A DNA stretch of 35,940 nt from Myxococcus vastator (lineage in GTDB: Bacteria; Myxococcota; Myxococcia; Myxococcales; Myxococcaceae), in the NCBI RefSeq assembly GCF_010894475.1, contig NZ_JAAIYB010000028.1:1-35940 (forward strand), written 5' to 3'. Positions 28,677-35,940 of this stretch are shown here, piece after piece; positions within the stretch are counted from its first letter, which is position 1, and the number at the start of each line of letters is the position of its first letter. Below the pieces are notes generated by a model, which was given only the letters and a program-made list of their open reading frames with translations, ran no database searches and was not told the origin of the DNA. Position numbers and translations under genes: made by a program.

Positions 28677-31600
28677 TCAGTCACACTCGTGCGTGTGCGT
28701 GTGCTCCGTGGCCTTGGGGCTCCAGCCTTCGTTGCCGTCCTTCTCGAAGAAGAACTTCGCGCGAGGGCGCTGGCGCGTCCCGACCTCGTTGAGCGTGGCC
28801 GCGTCGTACAGGCGCCCGTTCACCATGGTGTAGCGCACAGAGCGACTGTGCTTCAGGTCCTGCAAGGGATTTCCATCCAGCACGATGAGGTCCGCCAGCT
28901 TGCCCACCTCCAGCGAACCAATCTCCCCATCCAGGCCCAGGTAGCGCGCCCCGCTCAGCGTCGCCGAGCGCAGCGCCTGCAGCGGCTTCATGCCGCCATG
29001 GCCGAACATCCAGACCTCCCAGTGCGCCGCCAGGCCTTCACGCTGGCCGTGCGCGCCCAACTGCACGCTCACGCCCGCGTCACTCAGCTCGCGCGCCACG
29101 GTGGCGGCGGCGAAGTGGTTGAACTCGTCGTCCGGCACGTGCATGGAGGGCCGGCGGCTGCGCGAGTCCACCACCCGGCGCGGGACGAAGGACAACAGGC
29201 GCTCGTCCTCCCACACGTTCGTCTTCTGGTACCAGTAGTTCTCACCCCAGACGCCGCCGTAGGCCACGCCCAGCGTCGGCGTGTAGCCGGTGCCGCTCTT
29301 GCCCCACAGCTGCTTCACGTCCGCGTAGATGCGCGCCACCGGAATCGCGTGCTCCACGCCGGTGTGCCCGTCCACCACCATCGTCAGGTTGTGCTGGAGC
29401 AGCGAGCCCCCCTCCGGCACCACCAGCATGCCCAGCTCGCGCGCCGCCTGGAGCACCTTCTGCCGCTGATCTCTTCGCGGCTGGTTGTAGCTCTTCACGC
29501 TGAAGGCCCCCATGGCCTTCATCCGCCGCAGGTGCGAGCGCGCGTCGTCCACCGTCTCAATGGGCGCGCGGTAGCCCGCGCCGGACGCACCATAGAGGAT
29601 GGTGCCCGTGGAGAAGATGCGCGGCGCCACCACGCCGCCCGCCCGGGCCAGCTCACTGGCCGCGAAGACCTCTTCCGAGGAGTTGGACGGGTCGTGCAGC
29701 GTCGTCACGCCGAAGGCCAGGGAGGACGCGTGCACCCAGCTCTGCTCGGGCATCAGCCCGTCCATGCCCATGGGCCCGTGCCAGTGCACGTCGATGAGGC
29801 CGGGCATCAACGTCTTGCCCTTCACGTCCACTACCTTCGCCCCGGGCGGCACCCGCACCTTGCCCACCGGGCCCACGGCGACGATGCGGTTGTTTCGCAC
29901 CACCACCACGCCCTGCTCGAGGACCTCGTCCCCCTTCATGGTGATGACGCGGCCCCCTACCAGGGCCAGCGTGCCCTCCGGCACGTCCGCCTTCACCGGA
30001 AACGAGAGGTCCACGCCCTTCTCCGGCGCCTCCGGCAGCTTCTCCGGCGAACCGTCGATGAAGGCGAAGCTCTCCTTCAGCGCGCGCGTGAAGAGCTCGG
30101 GCCCCAGCGCCCAGTGCAAGCGCTGGCTGTCACCGGACCAGTGCAGGTACTCACCCGCGTCCCGGCTCACCTTCGCCAGCGGCAGCGCCTTCGCGCCAGG
30201 CCCCACCGTGGCCGACTTCGCGCCCAGCGCGAAGGGGACGATGAAGGCGTTGAAGTTCTCCCGGAACGCCACCCACCGCTCGTCCGGGGAGACGCGCAGC
30301 TCGGTGGCCTCGGCGCTCGTCAGGTGCGTGCGCTCCTCGCTCCCGTTCAACCCGATGCTCTTCAGCGAGCGCACGTCCTCCTTCTCCTTGCGCTCCACGT
30401 GCAGGAAGTAGACGCGGTCCGAGCGCGCGCCGAAGTGCGGCTGCTCCCCGTCACGCGCCAGGCGCTTCGGCGTGCCGCCGCCCGCGGGCATGGCGAACAG
30501 GCCCGTGTTCCGGCTCCACAACCCGGGCATCAGGTAGCCGTCCCCGGACGCGCGGTACACCAGCGTCTTGCCATCCGGGCTGAACGCGGGCTCCACGTAG
30601 TAGCCCGGCTGCTTCGTCAGCACCTTGCCCTCGCCTCCCGTGGCGGGCACCACGCGGAGGGTACCCAGCTTCTCGTCGTCCCACGTCGTGTAGACGATGG
30701 AGCGCCCGTCCCGGGAGAACGACGGGTAGAACTCCAGGTGGTCGTCCTGCTTCGTCAGGCGCCGGGGCGTGCCCGCCGGCAGCTGCTTCACGTACAGCTT
30801 GCCCAGCGACTGGTACACCACGCGGTCCCCCTTGGGAGACACCTGCACCCAGCGCAGCATCTTCGTGGAGAAGCGCTCGGGGGCCACCGCCTGCGGGCTG
30901 CGCACGGCCTCGAAAATCGTGCGCGTCCCCCGCACGCGGAAGGCAATGGGCGTCACCTTCTTCGTGGCCACGTCGATGCGGTGCAGCTTGCCGCCCGCCC
31001 AGAAGACAATCGCCTTGTTGTCCGGCGTCCACGCCATGCCCGGATACACGCCGTGAATGGCCCACGTCTCCTGCATGTCCCGGTCGAGCCCGTCGTACAG
31101 GGGGCGCTCCGCGCCGGACGCCACGTCGGTGACGTAGAGCACGCTCTTGGCGCGCACCCGGCGGACGAAGGCCAGCTGCTTGCCGTCACGCGACGGCGTG
31201 GGGCGGATGGCACCGCCCGGGCCCGTGATGAAGGGCTCGATTTCCTTCGTCTCCAAGTCCAATCGCTGGATGGCGTAAATCTGGCCGTTGGGGTCCTTGT
31301 TGTATTCGAAGGTCTTCCCCGGCGAGACGTCCTGGCTGAAGTAGACGTGGCGCCCGTCGGGTGAGAAGGCGGGCTCGCCCAAGTCCTTCTGGTCGTTGGT
31401 GCGCTCGGTGAGCTGCACGCCCTCGCCGCCGGCGCGGTGGTACATCCACACCTCGCCCGCGCCCAGCGAGCGACGCGCGGTGAAGTGCTTGCGCGCCACG
31501 ATGAACTGCCCGTCCGGGCTCCACGCGGGGCTGTTGAGCAGGCGGAACTTCTCCTCCGTCACCGCCCGCGCATTCGAGCCGTCCCGGTCCACCACCCAGA

Positions 31601-32084
31601 GGTTGTCGCCGCCGCCCCGGTCACTGGTGAAGACGATGCGCTTGCCGTCCGGGCTGAAGCGCGGCTGCATGTCCCACGCGACGCCGGACGTCAGCGCCTT
31701 CGCTTCGCCGCCGCCCATGGGCAGCACGTAGAGGTCCCCCAGCAGGTCGAAGACGATTTCGTCTCCGCGCGGGCTGACGTCCACGTTCATCCACGTGCCC
31801 TCGGTGACGTCGATGTTCACCTGACGGGCGGGGAAGCCCGGCGCGTCCACCTTCCACGCGTCCCCCCCTTCCTTCTCCGCCTGCTGCGCGGCCTCACCGG
31901 ACGGCGGACGCGGGGCGTCTACCTCGGCGGCGCGGGCCGCGTCGCGCGCGGCGTCCTTCGTGTCGGGTGCCGGCCGTGGCGGGTCCTGCCGGACCACGGG
32001 AGGCTTCGCCGGAGCCTGCTGCGCGGCCATGGGCACGGCGGGCATCAGCAGGACGGCGAGGAGGGAGGAGGTCAGTCGTTTCAC
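28677..32084 (-). CDS. Secreted TolB-like beta-propeller/amidohydrolase fusion
   Basis: A 1135-residue exported protein. The signal peptide is MKRLTSSLLAVLLMPAVPMA, cut near AAQQA, then a Pro/Ala/Asp-rich linker. Residues about 85-690 hold repeated PD40/TolB-type blades (PRFSPDGKRIVFTSDRGG, PAFSPDGRHVYFSQD, PSFSRDGRSIVYTTWDDE and more). The C-terminal part is an amidohydrolase barrel: GGRVITMKGDEVLEQGVVVV, the metal motif LIDVHWHG, further His and Lys strands (VDGHTGVEHAIP, FSVKSYNQ, GAHGQREG), and the closing SLEVGKLADLIVLDGNPL. It ends in a His-rich tail HTHTHECD. Such fusions are common in myxobacteria and Bacteroidetes and are thought to hydrolyse peptides or amides in the periplasm or outside. 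Normal family size; substrate unknown. Confidence 0.88.
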   Translation of the reverse strand: MKRLTSSLLAVLLMPAVPMAAQQAPAKPPVVRQDPPRPAPDTKDAARDAARAAEVDAPRPPSGEAAQQAEKEGGDAWKVDAPGFPARQVNIDVTEGTWMNVDVSPRGDEIVFDLLGDLYVLPMGGGEAKALTSGVAWDMQPRFSPDGKRIVFTSDRGGGDNLWVVDRDGSNARAVTEEKFRLLNSPAWSPDGQFIVARKHFTARRSLGAGEVWMYHRAGGEGVQLTERTNDQKDLGEPAFSPDGRHVYFSQDVSPGKTFEYNKDPNGQIYAIQRLDLETKEIEPFITGPGGAIRPTPSRDGKQLAFVRRVRAKSVLYVTDVASGAERPLYDGLDRDMQETWAIHGVYPGMAWTPDNKAIVFWAGGKLHRIDVATKKVTPIAFRVRGTRTIFEAVRSPQAVAPERFSTKMLRWVQVSPKGDRVVYQSLGKLYVKQLPAGTPRRLTKQDDHLEFYPSFSRDGRSIVYTTWDDEKLGTLRVVPATGGEGKVLTKQPGYYVEPAFSPDGKTLVYRASGDGYLMPGLWSRNTGLFAMPAGGGTPKRLARDGEQPHFGARSDRVYFLHVERKEKEDVRSLKSIGLNGSEERTHLTSAEATELRVSPDERWVAFRENFNAFIVPFALGAKSATVGPGAKALPLAKVSRDAGEYLHWSGDSQRLHWALGPELFTRALKESFAFIDGSPEKLPEAPEKGVDLSFPVKADVPEGTLALVGGRVITMKGDEVLEQGVVVVRNNRIVAVGPVGKVRVPPGAKVVDVKGKTLMPGLIDVHWHGPMGMDGLMPEQSWVHASSLAFGVTTLHDPSNSSEEVFAASELARAGGVVAPRIFSTGTILYGASGAGYRAPIETVDDARSHLRRMKAMGAFSVKSYNQPRRDQRQKVLQAARELGMLVVPEGGSLLQHNLTMVVDGHTGVEHAIPVARIYADVKQLWGKSGTGYTPTLGVAYGGVWGENYWYQKTNVWEDERLLSFVPRRVVDSRSRRPSMHVPDDEFNHFAAATVARELSDAGVSVQLGAHGQREGLAAHWEVWMFGHGGMKPLQALRSATLSGARYLGLDGEIGSLEVGKLADLIVLDGNPLQDLKHSRSVRYTMVNGRLYDAATLNEVGTRQRPRAKFFFEKDGNEGWSPKATEHTHTHECD

Positions 32085-32098
32085 CAGAAGTCCTCATT

Positions 32099-32132
32099 GA
32101 GGGAGAAGCCGTGTGGAGGGAGAAGCCGTGTG
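32099..32132. repeat. Perfect 17-bp tandem repeat in a divergent promoter region
   Basis: GAGGGAGAAGCCGTGTG occurs twice without a spacer (32099-32115 and 32116-32132), just upstream of the leftward fusion gene's ATG at 32084. It may lie in the 5' leader or be a duplicated regulator site. The divergent gene starts at 32265, so the 180-base gap should hold both promoters. Confidence 0.75.
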
Positions 32133-32264
32133 TCGGGTGGCGGAGACTATCCGGCCCCGAGGGGCTGTTGGATGCCGGCCGAGAACAAGCGAACAGGCGA
32201 GCCTCTTCCGGGCCGTGTAAGCTCACGCCCGTCGAGCAGCACTGATTCCGAGGGGGGAGTCTCC

Positions 32265-33266
32265 ATGCAGACGCGTCAGAAGCTCGCCGTGCTCATCATC
32301 CACGGCATTGAAGTGGATGACCCGGGTCTCTACGACACCGCCGTGCGCCTGCTGCGCCAGCACTTCACGCAGCACGCGGGGGCCGGGCCGGACACACTCG
32401 CCGTCGAGACAGTGAACTGGGCCTCCGTGCTGGAGGGTGCGGAGAGGGACCTGCTCGCCCGCTACGCCCCGGCCGACGCGGACACGTACTGGAAATCCCT
32501 CTATGAGAGCGTGCGCACGGTGAACCAGGGTCACGAGTCCGCGCTCGTGCCGATGATGCTCCGCCTGATGCGGCCGTCCCTGCGCGGCATGGACCTGCGC
32601 TACCCCGGCCTGCGGTGGATGCTGGTGCACTTCGTGGGCGACATCATCGCCTATCAGACGAACCCCGCCGACCCGGACGTCTACACGGGCATCCACCGAA
32701 AGGTCGCCGAGGCCCTGGGCCGCCTGCGTCAGCAGGCCGGTGACACCGCTCCGCTCTGCGTCATCGCGCACAGCCTGGGCAGCGTCATCGCCAGCAACTA
32801 CTTCTATGACTTGCAGGCCCAGCGGCTGGCCGGGCGGGACATCATCGAGGAGACGGTGCGCGCGGCCCAGGGCAGCTCGCCCCTGGAGCGCGGCGAGACG
32901 CTCAGCCACTTCTACACGCTGGGCAGCCCCATGGCCCTGTGGAGCCTGCGCTATCCCCACGCGGAGCTCGACCAGCCCGTGCAGGTCCCCGCGCCGGAGC
33001 TGGCACGCCACCATCCAGGGGTTGGCGGACGGTGGCTCAACTTCCACGACGAGGACGACGTCTTCGCCTGGCCGCTCCAACCCCTCAGCGCCGCCTATCA
33101 CGCCTCGGTGGAGGACCGCGCCGTGCGCGTGGCGGGCCCGCTCTTCTCGTGGACGCCCCTGGTCCACCCCTTCTACTGGTCGGACGACGGCGTGATGCGG
33201 GATATCGGCACGTCGCTCGCCGGCGCGTGGAAGCAGCTCTCCAGCGCGTCGACCGTGGCCGCCTAG
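32265..33266 (+). CDS. Alpha/beta-hydrolase-fold protein (lipase/PGAP1-like)
   Basis: A 333-residue predicted cytoplasmic hydrolase. The first strand reads LAVLIIHGIEVDDPG, giving the oxyanion-side HG motif, and the nucleophile elbow is CVIAHSLGSVIASNYF, with Ser in HSLGS. A likely acid is in LNFHDEDDVFAWPLQ; the catalytic His may be in PLVHPFYWSDDG or TLGSPMALW-adjacent loops and cannot be fixed by eye. No signal peptide is seen. The ATG at 32265 follows GGGGGGAG; the frame is open far upstream but without coding character. Substrate unknown, probably an ester or lipid. It is divergent from the fusion hydrolase and 69 bases before the thioesterase pair. Confidence 0.8.
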   Translation: MQTRQKLAVLIIHGIEVDDPGLYDTAVRLLRQHFTQHAGAGPDTLAVETVNWASVLEGAERDLLARYAPADADTYWKSLYESVRTVNQGHESALVPMMLRLMRPSLRGMDLRYPGLRWMLVHFVGDIIAYQTNPADPDVYTGIHRKVAEALGRLRQQAGDTAPLCVIAHSLGSVIASNYFYDLQAQRLAGRDIIEETVRAAQGSSPLERGETLSHFYTLGSPMALWSLRYPHAELDQPVQVPAPELARHHPGVGGRWLNFHDEDDVFAWPLQPLSAAYHASVEDRAVRVAGPLFSWTPLVHPFYWSDDGVMRDIGTSLAGAWKQLSSASTVAA

Positions 33267-33335
33267 CGCGGCGTTCCGGACGCCACGTCAAAACGCAGTG
33301 CGCCACGCGGCCCTGAATCTGGTATCGCGCTCCTC

Positions 33336-33788
33336 ATGTCGGACGACTTCACGCTTCCCGAGGACAAGGCCGGGCGGATGGAGCGCTGCGCGGTCTTCTA
33401 CACCGACGTCGTGCCCCACAACCACGCGCTGGGGCTGCGGCTGGTGGACGTCGGCGCCGCCGAGGCCACCGTCGAGCTGCCCTACGCGGAGAACCTCGTC
33501 GGCAACCCGGAGACGGGCGTCATCGCCGGCGGCGCGGTAACGACGCTCATCGACGCCACGTGCGGCACCGCCGTGTTCCTCAAGCTGGGCCGCTTCGCTC
33601 CGCTCGTCACGCTGGACCTGCGCATCGACTACCTGCGCCCCGCGCGGCCCGGCATTGTCCTCACCTGCGTGGCCGATTGCTACCGGCTCACCCGCCAGGT
33701 GGCCTTCGTCCGCGCGCTCGTCCACCAGGGCGACCCGGGCCACCCCGTGGCTTCCGCCCAGGGCACCTTCATGCGGACGGAGGAATGA
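33336..33788 (+). CDS. Hotdog-fold thioesterase, PaaI type
   Basis: A 150-residue hotdog protein. The family core is NLVGNPETGVIAGGAVTTLI followed by DATCGTAVFLKLG (the long central helix, with Asp as likely catalytic base) and VTLDLRIDYLRPARPG. PaaI/YdiI-like members hydrolyse acyl-CoA thioesters in the cytoplasm. It ends in an ATGA overlap with the next gene, another hotdog protein, so the two are a translation-coupled pair and may form a heteromer. No pathway gene nearby identifies the acyl group. Confidence 0.87.
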   Translation: MSDDFTLPEDKAGRMERCAVFYTDVVPHNHALGLRLVDVGAAEATVELPYAENLVGNPETGVIAGGAVTTLIDATCGTAVFLKLGRFAPLVTLDLRIDYLRPARPGIVLTCVADCYRLTRQVAFVRALVHQGDPGHPVASAQGTFMRTEE

Positions 33789-33793
33789 CGGCC

Positions 33794-34249
33794 ATGTCCG
33801 ATTCCACGACGCCTCCCCTCGCCGAGCTGGTGCGCCAGGTGCGCAAGACGCGCGAGTACAAGCGCCTCACCGACGCCATCCCCTACACGCGCTTCATGGG
33901 CATCGGCGTGGAGAACCTCGCCGGCGAAATGCTCTGCCGCATGGCCTTCAACCCGAGGAACATCGGCAACAGCCTGCTTCCCGCTTTGCACGGCGGCACG
34001 CTCGGCGCGCTGCTGGAATCCGCCGCTGTCTTCGAGCTGCTGCTGCAGACGAACACCGAGCGCGTGCCGAAGGTCATCTCGCTCACGGTGGACTTCCTTC
34101 GCTCGGGCAAGCCGCAGGACACCTTCGCCAAGGCGTTCATCACCCGCCAGGGCCGGCGCGTGGCCAACGTCCGGGTGGATGCGTGGCAGGACGACCGCAC
34201 GCGGCCCATCGCCAGCGCGCACGCGTTGTTCCTGCTGTCGGAGCCGTAA
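33794..34249 (+). CDS. Second hotdog-fold thioesterase of a coupled pair
   Basis: A 151-residue hotdog protein. The helix-and-turn motif reads GNSLLPALHGGTLGALLESA, with Glu where its partner has Asp, then VISLTVDFLRSGKPQDTFAK and RRVANVRVDAWQDD. It is related to the gene just upstream and may have arisen by duplication. The start is ambiguous: the ATG at 33785 overlaps the previous stop (ATGA) but lies 1 base from GGAGG, whereas the ATG at 33794 has a 10-base spacing; I prefer 33794. Short hotdog domains work as dimers of dimers, so a mixed complex with the partner is plausible. Substrate unknown. Confidence 0.85.
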   Translation: MSDSTTPPLAELVRQVRKTREYKRLTDAIPYTRFMGIGVENLAGEMLCRMAFNPRNIGNSLLPALHGGTLGALLESAAVFELLLQTNTERVPKVISLTVDFLRSGKPQDTFAKAFITRQGRRVANVRVDAWQDDRTRPIASAHALFLLSEP

Positions 34250-34564
34250 GCCTTCCGGCTGTGGCGCCGCTGACGGCGGGATGCCGCGCGGCGCCCGGGA
34301 GGCGCTGGGACAAGAGCCCCTGCCCCGCGCCGTCTTCCGCCTCCACCTTCGGCCTGATGTCTCGGGACACGAGAGGCAGCCGATGAAGCGACGGATGGGC
34401 GAGGTGGTGGCGGGCGCTCCCGCGCTGTGCGATTCGCCCTGGCGCAGCAGAACGACACGGAGAGCATGGTCCGCATGGGCCGTCCGAAGGCCAGCGACGA
34501 GGGGCAGGCCCGGAGCCGTTCGAGGAAGGCACGGGAGGCTCCGGCTCCCAGGGCACTCCGCCCG
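34250..34564. other. Stretch without a supported gene
   Basis: 315 bases after the thioesterase pair. Open frames exist on both strands, but all are Arg/Ala/Pro-rich GC-drift reading with no recognisable domain or start signal. It leads into the decayed DUF4142-like gene, so it may include that gene's degraded 5' end and promoter. Confidence 0.4.
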
Positions 34565-34800
34565 ATGCGCGCGGCACTGCTGCGGCAGGGCCTGTTACCC
34601 ATCCCCACCGACGAGATGGCCTTCCCCGACGAGCTCCACCACGACAACCGTCAGGAGGTGAAGCTGGGCCAGCACGATGGAGCGCGCGGAAGAAGCATCG
34701 ATGGCGAAGCTCCAGTCCCTCCAGGCCCCCGCGTTCGACCGCGCCTTCCTGGCCGCCATGGGGGTGACCATGACGCGGACATCGCCAGGGACGGGAAACG
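34565..34800 (+). pseudogene. Frameshifted remnant of a DUF4142-like gene
   Basis: No single frame is convincing, but three segments in alternating frames read like one DUF4142-type protein. Frame A (34565-34672) gives LLPIPTDEMAFPDELHHDNR then QEVKLGQ. Frame B (about 34677-34760) gives ERAEEASMAKLQSL then APAFDRAFLAAM. Frame A again (34763 on) gives GDHDADIARDGK. Joined, they follow the family order (helix with N-x-x-E-LGQ, a helix leading to AFLxAM, then DH), needing one shift near 34673-34676 and one near 34761. The 5' part with signal sequence is not recognisable. It is probably a dead gene; sequencing errors could also explain the shifts. The assignment is by eye. Confidence 0.5.
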
Positions 34801-34838
34801 CCCCTCCAGGCACGCTGGGCGCCCAGCGGACGCTGTCG

Positions 34839-35939
34839 TCAGTGCGCGGTGACGTCCAGGACTCGGGACTTCATCTCCCCGTCGTGACTCCACGTAATCA
34901 GGTCCGTGCTGCCCTCCTCCTTCCCCCTCAGACGCACCACGCCCTGACGCGGCACGGTGATTTCGACGAGGCTCGGTTCGCCCACCGCGATGCGCTGGAG
35001 TCCAGGAACAACCAACTCGTGCACGTCGCCGACGCGCAGGACCATCGGCGATGCGGCCATGCGCCAGGGCCTCTCGGCTCGCGACGTGGCGGCGTCGGAC
35101 TGGAACAGAAAGGACGGCGTCCACAGGAGCACGCCCAGCACCACCAGGCAACCCGCTCCTGCCAGGGCCAGGATGCCCCGGCCGCCCCATGCCGACGAGG
35201 GCTGAGAGAGCACCGCCATCAGCGCCTCCATGCTGGGGAAGCGGTCCTCGGGCGCGTTCGCGAGCCCCCGCGCCAGCGCGGTACGGACGTGCCTCGGCAC
35301 GCTCGACGTTCGCGGTGCCGCGGAGGCGGGAAGATGGCCTGGACGCTCACCGTGGAGCGCTTCGTGGAGCGCGACGCAGAAGCTGTACTGGTCGCTGCGG
35401 GCGTCCACGGCCCTGCCCGCGTGCTGCTCGGGAGACATGTACGCCGGCGTCCCTACGGCCTGCCCCCACTTCGTGAGCGTGGATGCCTTCGATGCGCCCT
35501 CTCCCACATCGGCATCCGTCTCGAGGGGGTTCCCCGCGCCGTGCCGCACCAGCCCGAAGTCCGTGACGCGCACCCGGCCGTCGCGCCCCACCAGCACGTT
35601 GGACGGCTTGAAGTCGCGGTGCACCATCCCCGCGCGATGGGCGGCGGACAGCCCCGCTCCTGCTGCCAGGAAGACGTCCATCACGTCCCGCCATGGACGC
35701 TCGCGTTCCCGAAGACAGTCCGCGAGCGTCGTGCCGTCCACCCACTCCATGGCCAGGAAGTCGCGCCCCTCCGCCGTCCCCAGTTCGAAGAGCGGCAACA
35801 CGTTGGGATGCGACAGCCGCGCCATGGCCTGGGCCTCGCGTAGCAGCCGCTCCCGGCCCTGGCCCGCCGCACCCGCCAGCAGCGGCCTCAACAGCTTGAG
35901 CGCCACCCGCCGCCCCAGCCTCAGGTCATCCGCCGCGTA
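34839..35939 (-). CDS. Membrane Ser/Thr protein kinase with periplasmic secretin-type (T2SS-T3SS_pil_N) domain, 5' end missing
   Basis: A bacterial Hanks-type kinase, cut at the right edge; at least 366 residues remain. The frame enters with YAADDLRLGRRVALKLL, so the glycine loop is lost but the ATP-binding Lys (VALK) is present. Then come MVHRDFKPSNVLV (catalytic HRD), VTDFGLVRH (DFG) and GTPAYMSPEQ. After the kinase domain a single hydrophobic segment (GILALAGAGCLVVLGVLLW) puts the C-terminus in the periplasm. That part reads MVLRVGDVHELVVPG, RIAVGEPSLVEITVP and RLRGKEEGSTDLITW, the pattern of the pilus/secretin N-terminal domain (T2SS-T3SS_pil_N, CpaC-like). So a cytoplasmic kinase is joined to a domain normally found in secretion pores. 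The activation loop (GEGASKASTLTKWGQ) holds candidate phosphosites. Confidence 0.87.
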   Translation of the reverse strand, partial: YAADDLRLGRRVALKLLRPLLAGAAGQGRERLLREAQAMARLSHPNVLPLFELGTAEGRDFLAMEWVDGTTLADCLRERERPWRDVMDVFLAAGAGLSAAHRAGMVHRDFKPSNVLVGRDGRVRVTDFGLVRHGAGNPLETDADVGEGASKASTLTKWGQAVGTPAYMSPEQHAGRAVDARSDQYSFCVALHEALHGERPGHLPASAAPRTSSVPRHVRTALARGLANAPEDRFPSMEALMAVLSQPSSAWGGRGILALAGAGCLVVLGVLLWTPSFLFQSDAATSRAERPWRMAASPMVLRVGDVHELVVPGLQRIAVGEPSLVEITVPRQGVVRLRGKEEGSTDLITWSHDGEMKSRVLDVTAH

Positions 35940-35940
35940 C

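Overview
The window is high-GC DNA with strong GC third-position bias, mixed ATG/GTG/TTG starts and short gaps. Several families are typical of myxobacteria: a PAS-rich hybrid histidine kinase, a membrane Ser/Thr kinase, lipoproteins, and an AHH nuclease beside Imm11 genes (family type MXAN_0049). I infer a Myxococcaceae chromosome (Myxococcus, Corallococcus or Pyxidicoccus). All calls come from reading the sequence and recalling families; no search was run.

Layout. 3-2651: end of a DHA2 drug-efflux MFS protein, then an APH-fold phosphotransferase. 2660-4720 (minus): a Cys-rich lipoprotein and a secreted M28 peptidase. 5171-8075 (plus): a tight two-gene operon, a DUF262 protein followed by a HipA-fold kinase with no HipB; this is the best candidate for an undescribed system. 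8332-12088 (plus): a hybrid histidine kinase, then an amidohydrolase overlapping a DUF59 Fe-S maturation protein. 12128-15067 (minus): two lipoproteins (one with a JAMM-type metal motif), a glutathione transferase and a 2OG-Fe(II) oxygenase; a divergent MFS gene follows (15130-16341).

16357-20288 (minus) is a five-gene toxin-immunity operon. In transcription order it has a catalytically dead ketosynthase fold, an AHH/HNH nuclease, two tandem Imm11 paralogues and an Imm49 protein. It lies directly downstream of an acyl-CoA carboxylase operon (20408-25747; biotin subunit, carboxyltransferase and AtuA-type protein) that resembles the acyclic terpene (atu) pathway. That operon is divergent from a TetR regulator and an enoyl-CoA-reductase-like SDR, with a perfect 13-bp-arm palindrome between them.

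27569-28628 (minus): an unknown protein and a macro-domain protein. 28677-32084 (minus): a large secreted beta-propeller/amidohydrolase fusion. 32265-34249 (plus): an alpha/beta hydrolase and two hotdog thioesterases. 34565-34800: a decayed DUF4142-like gene. 34839 to the end (minus): a Ser/Thr kinase whose C-terminus is a periplasmic secretin-type (T2SS-T3SS_pil_N) domain, cut by the window edge. I saw no tRNA, rRNA, CRISPR array, insertion sequence or replication origin. Several gene ends carry perfect GC-rich hairpins without a T-tract.
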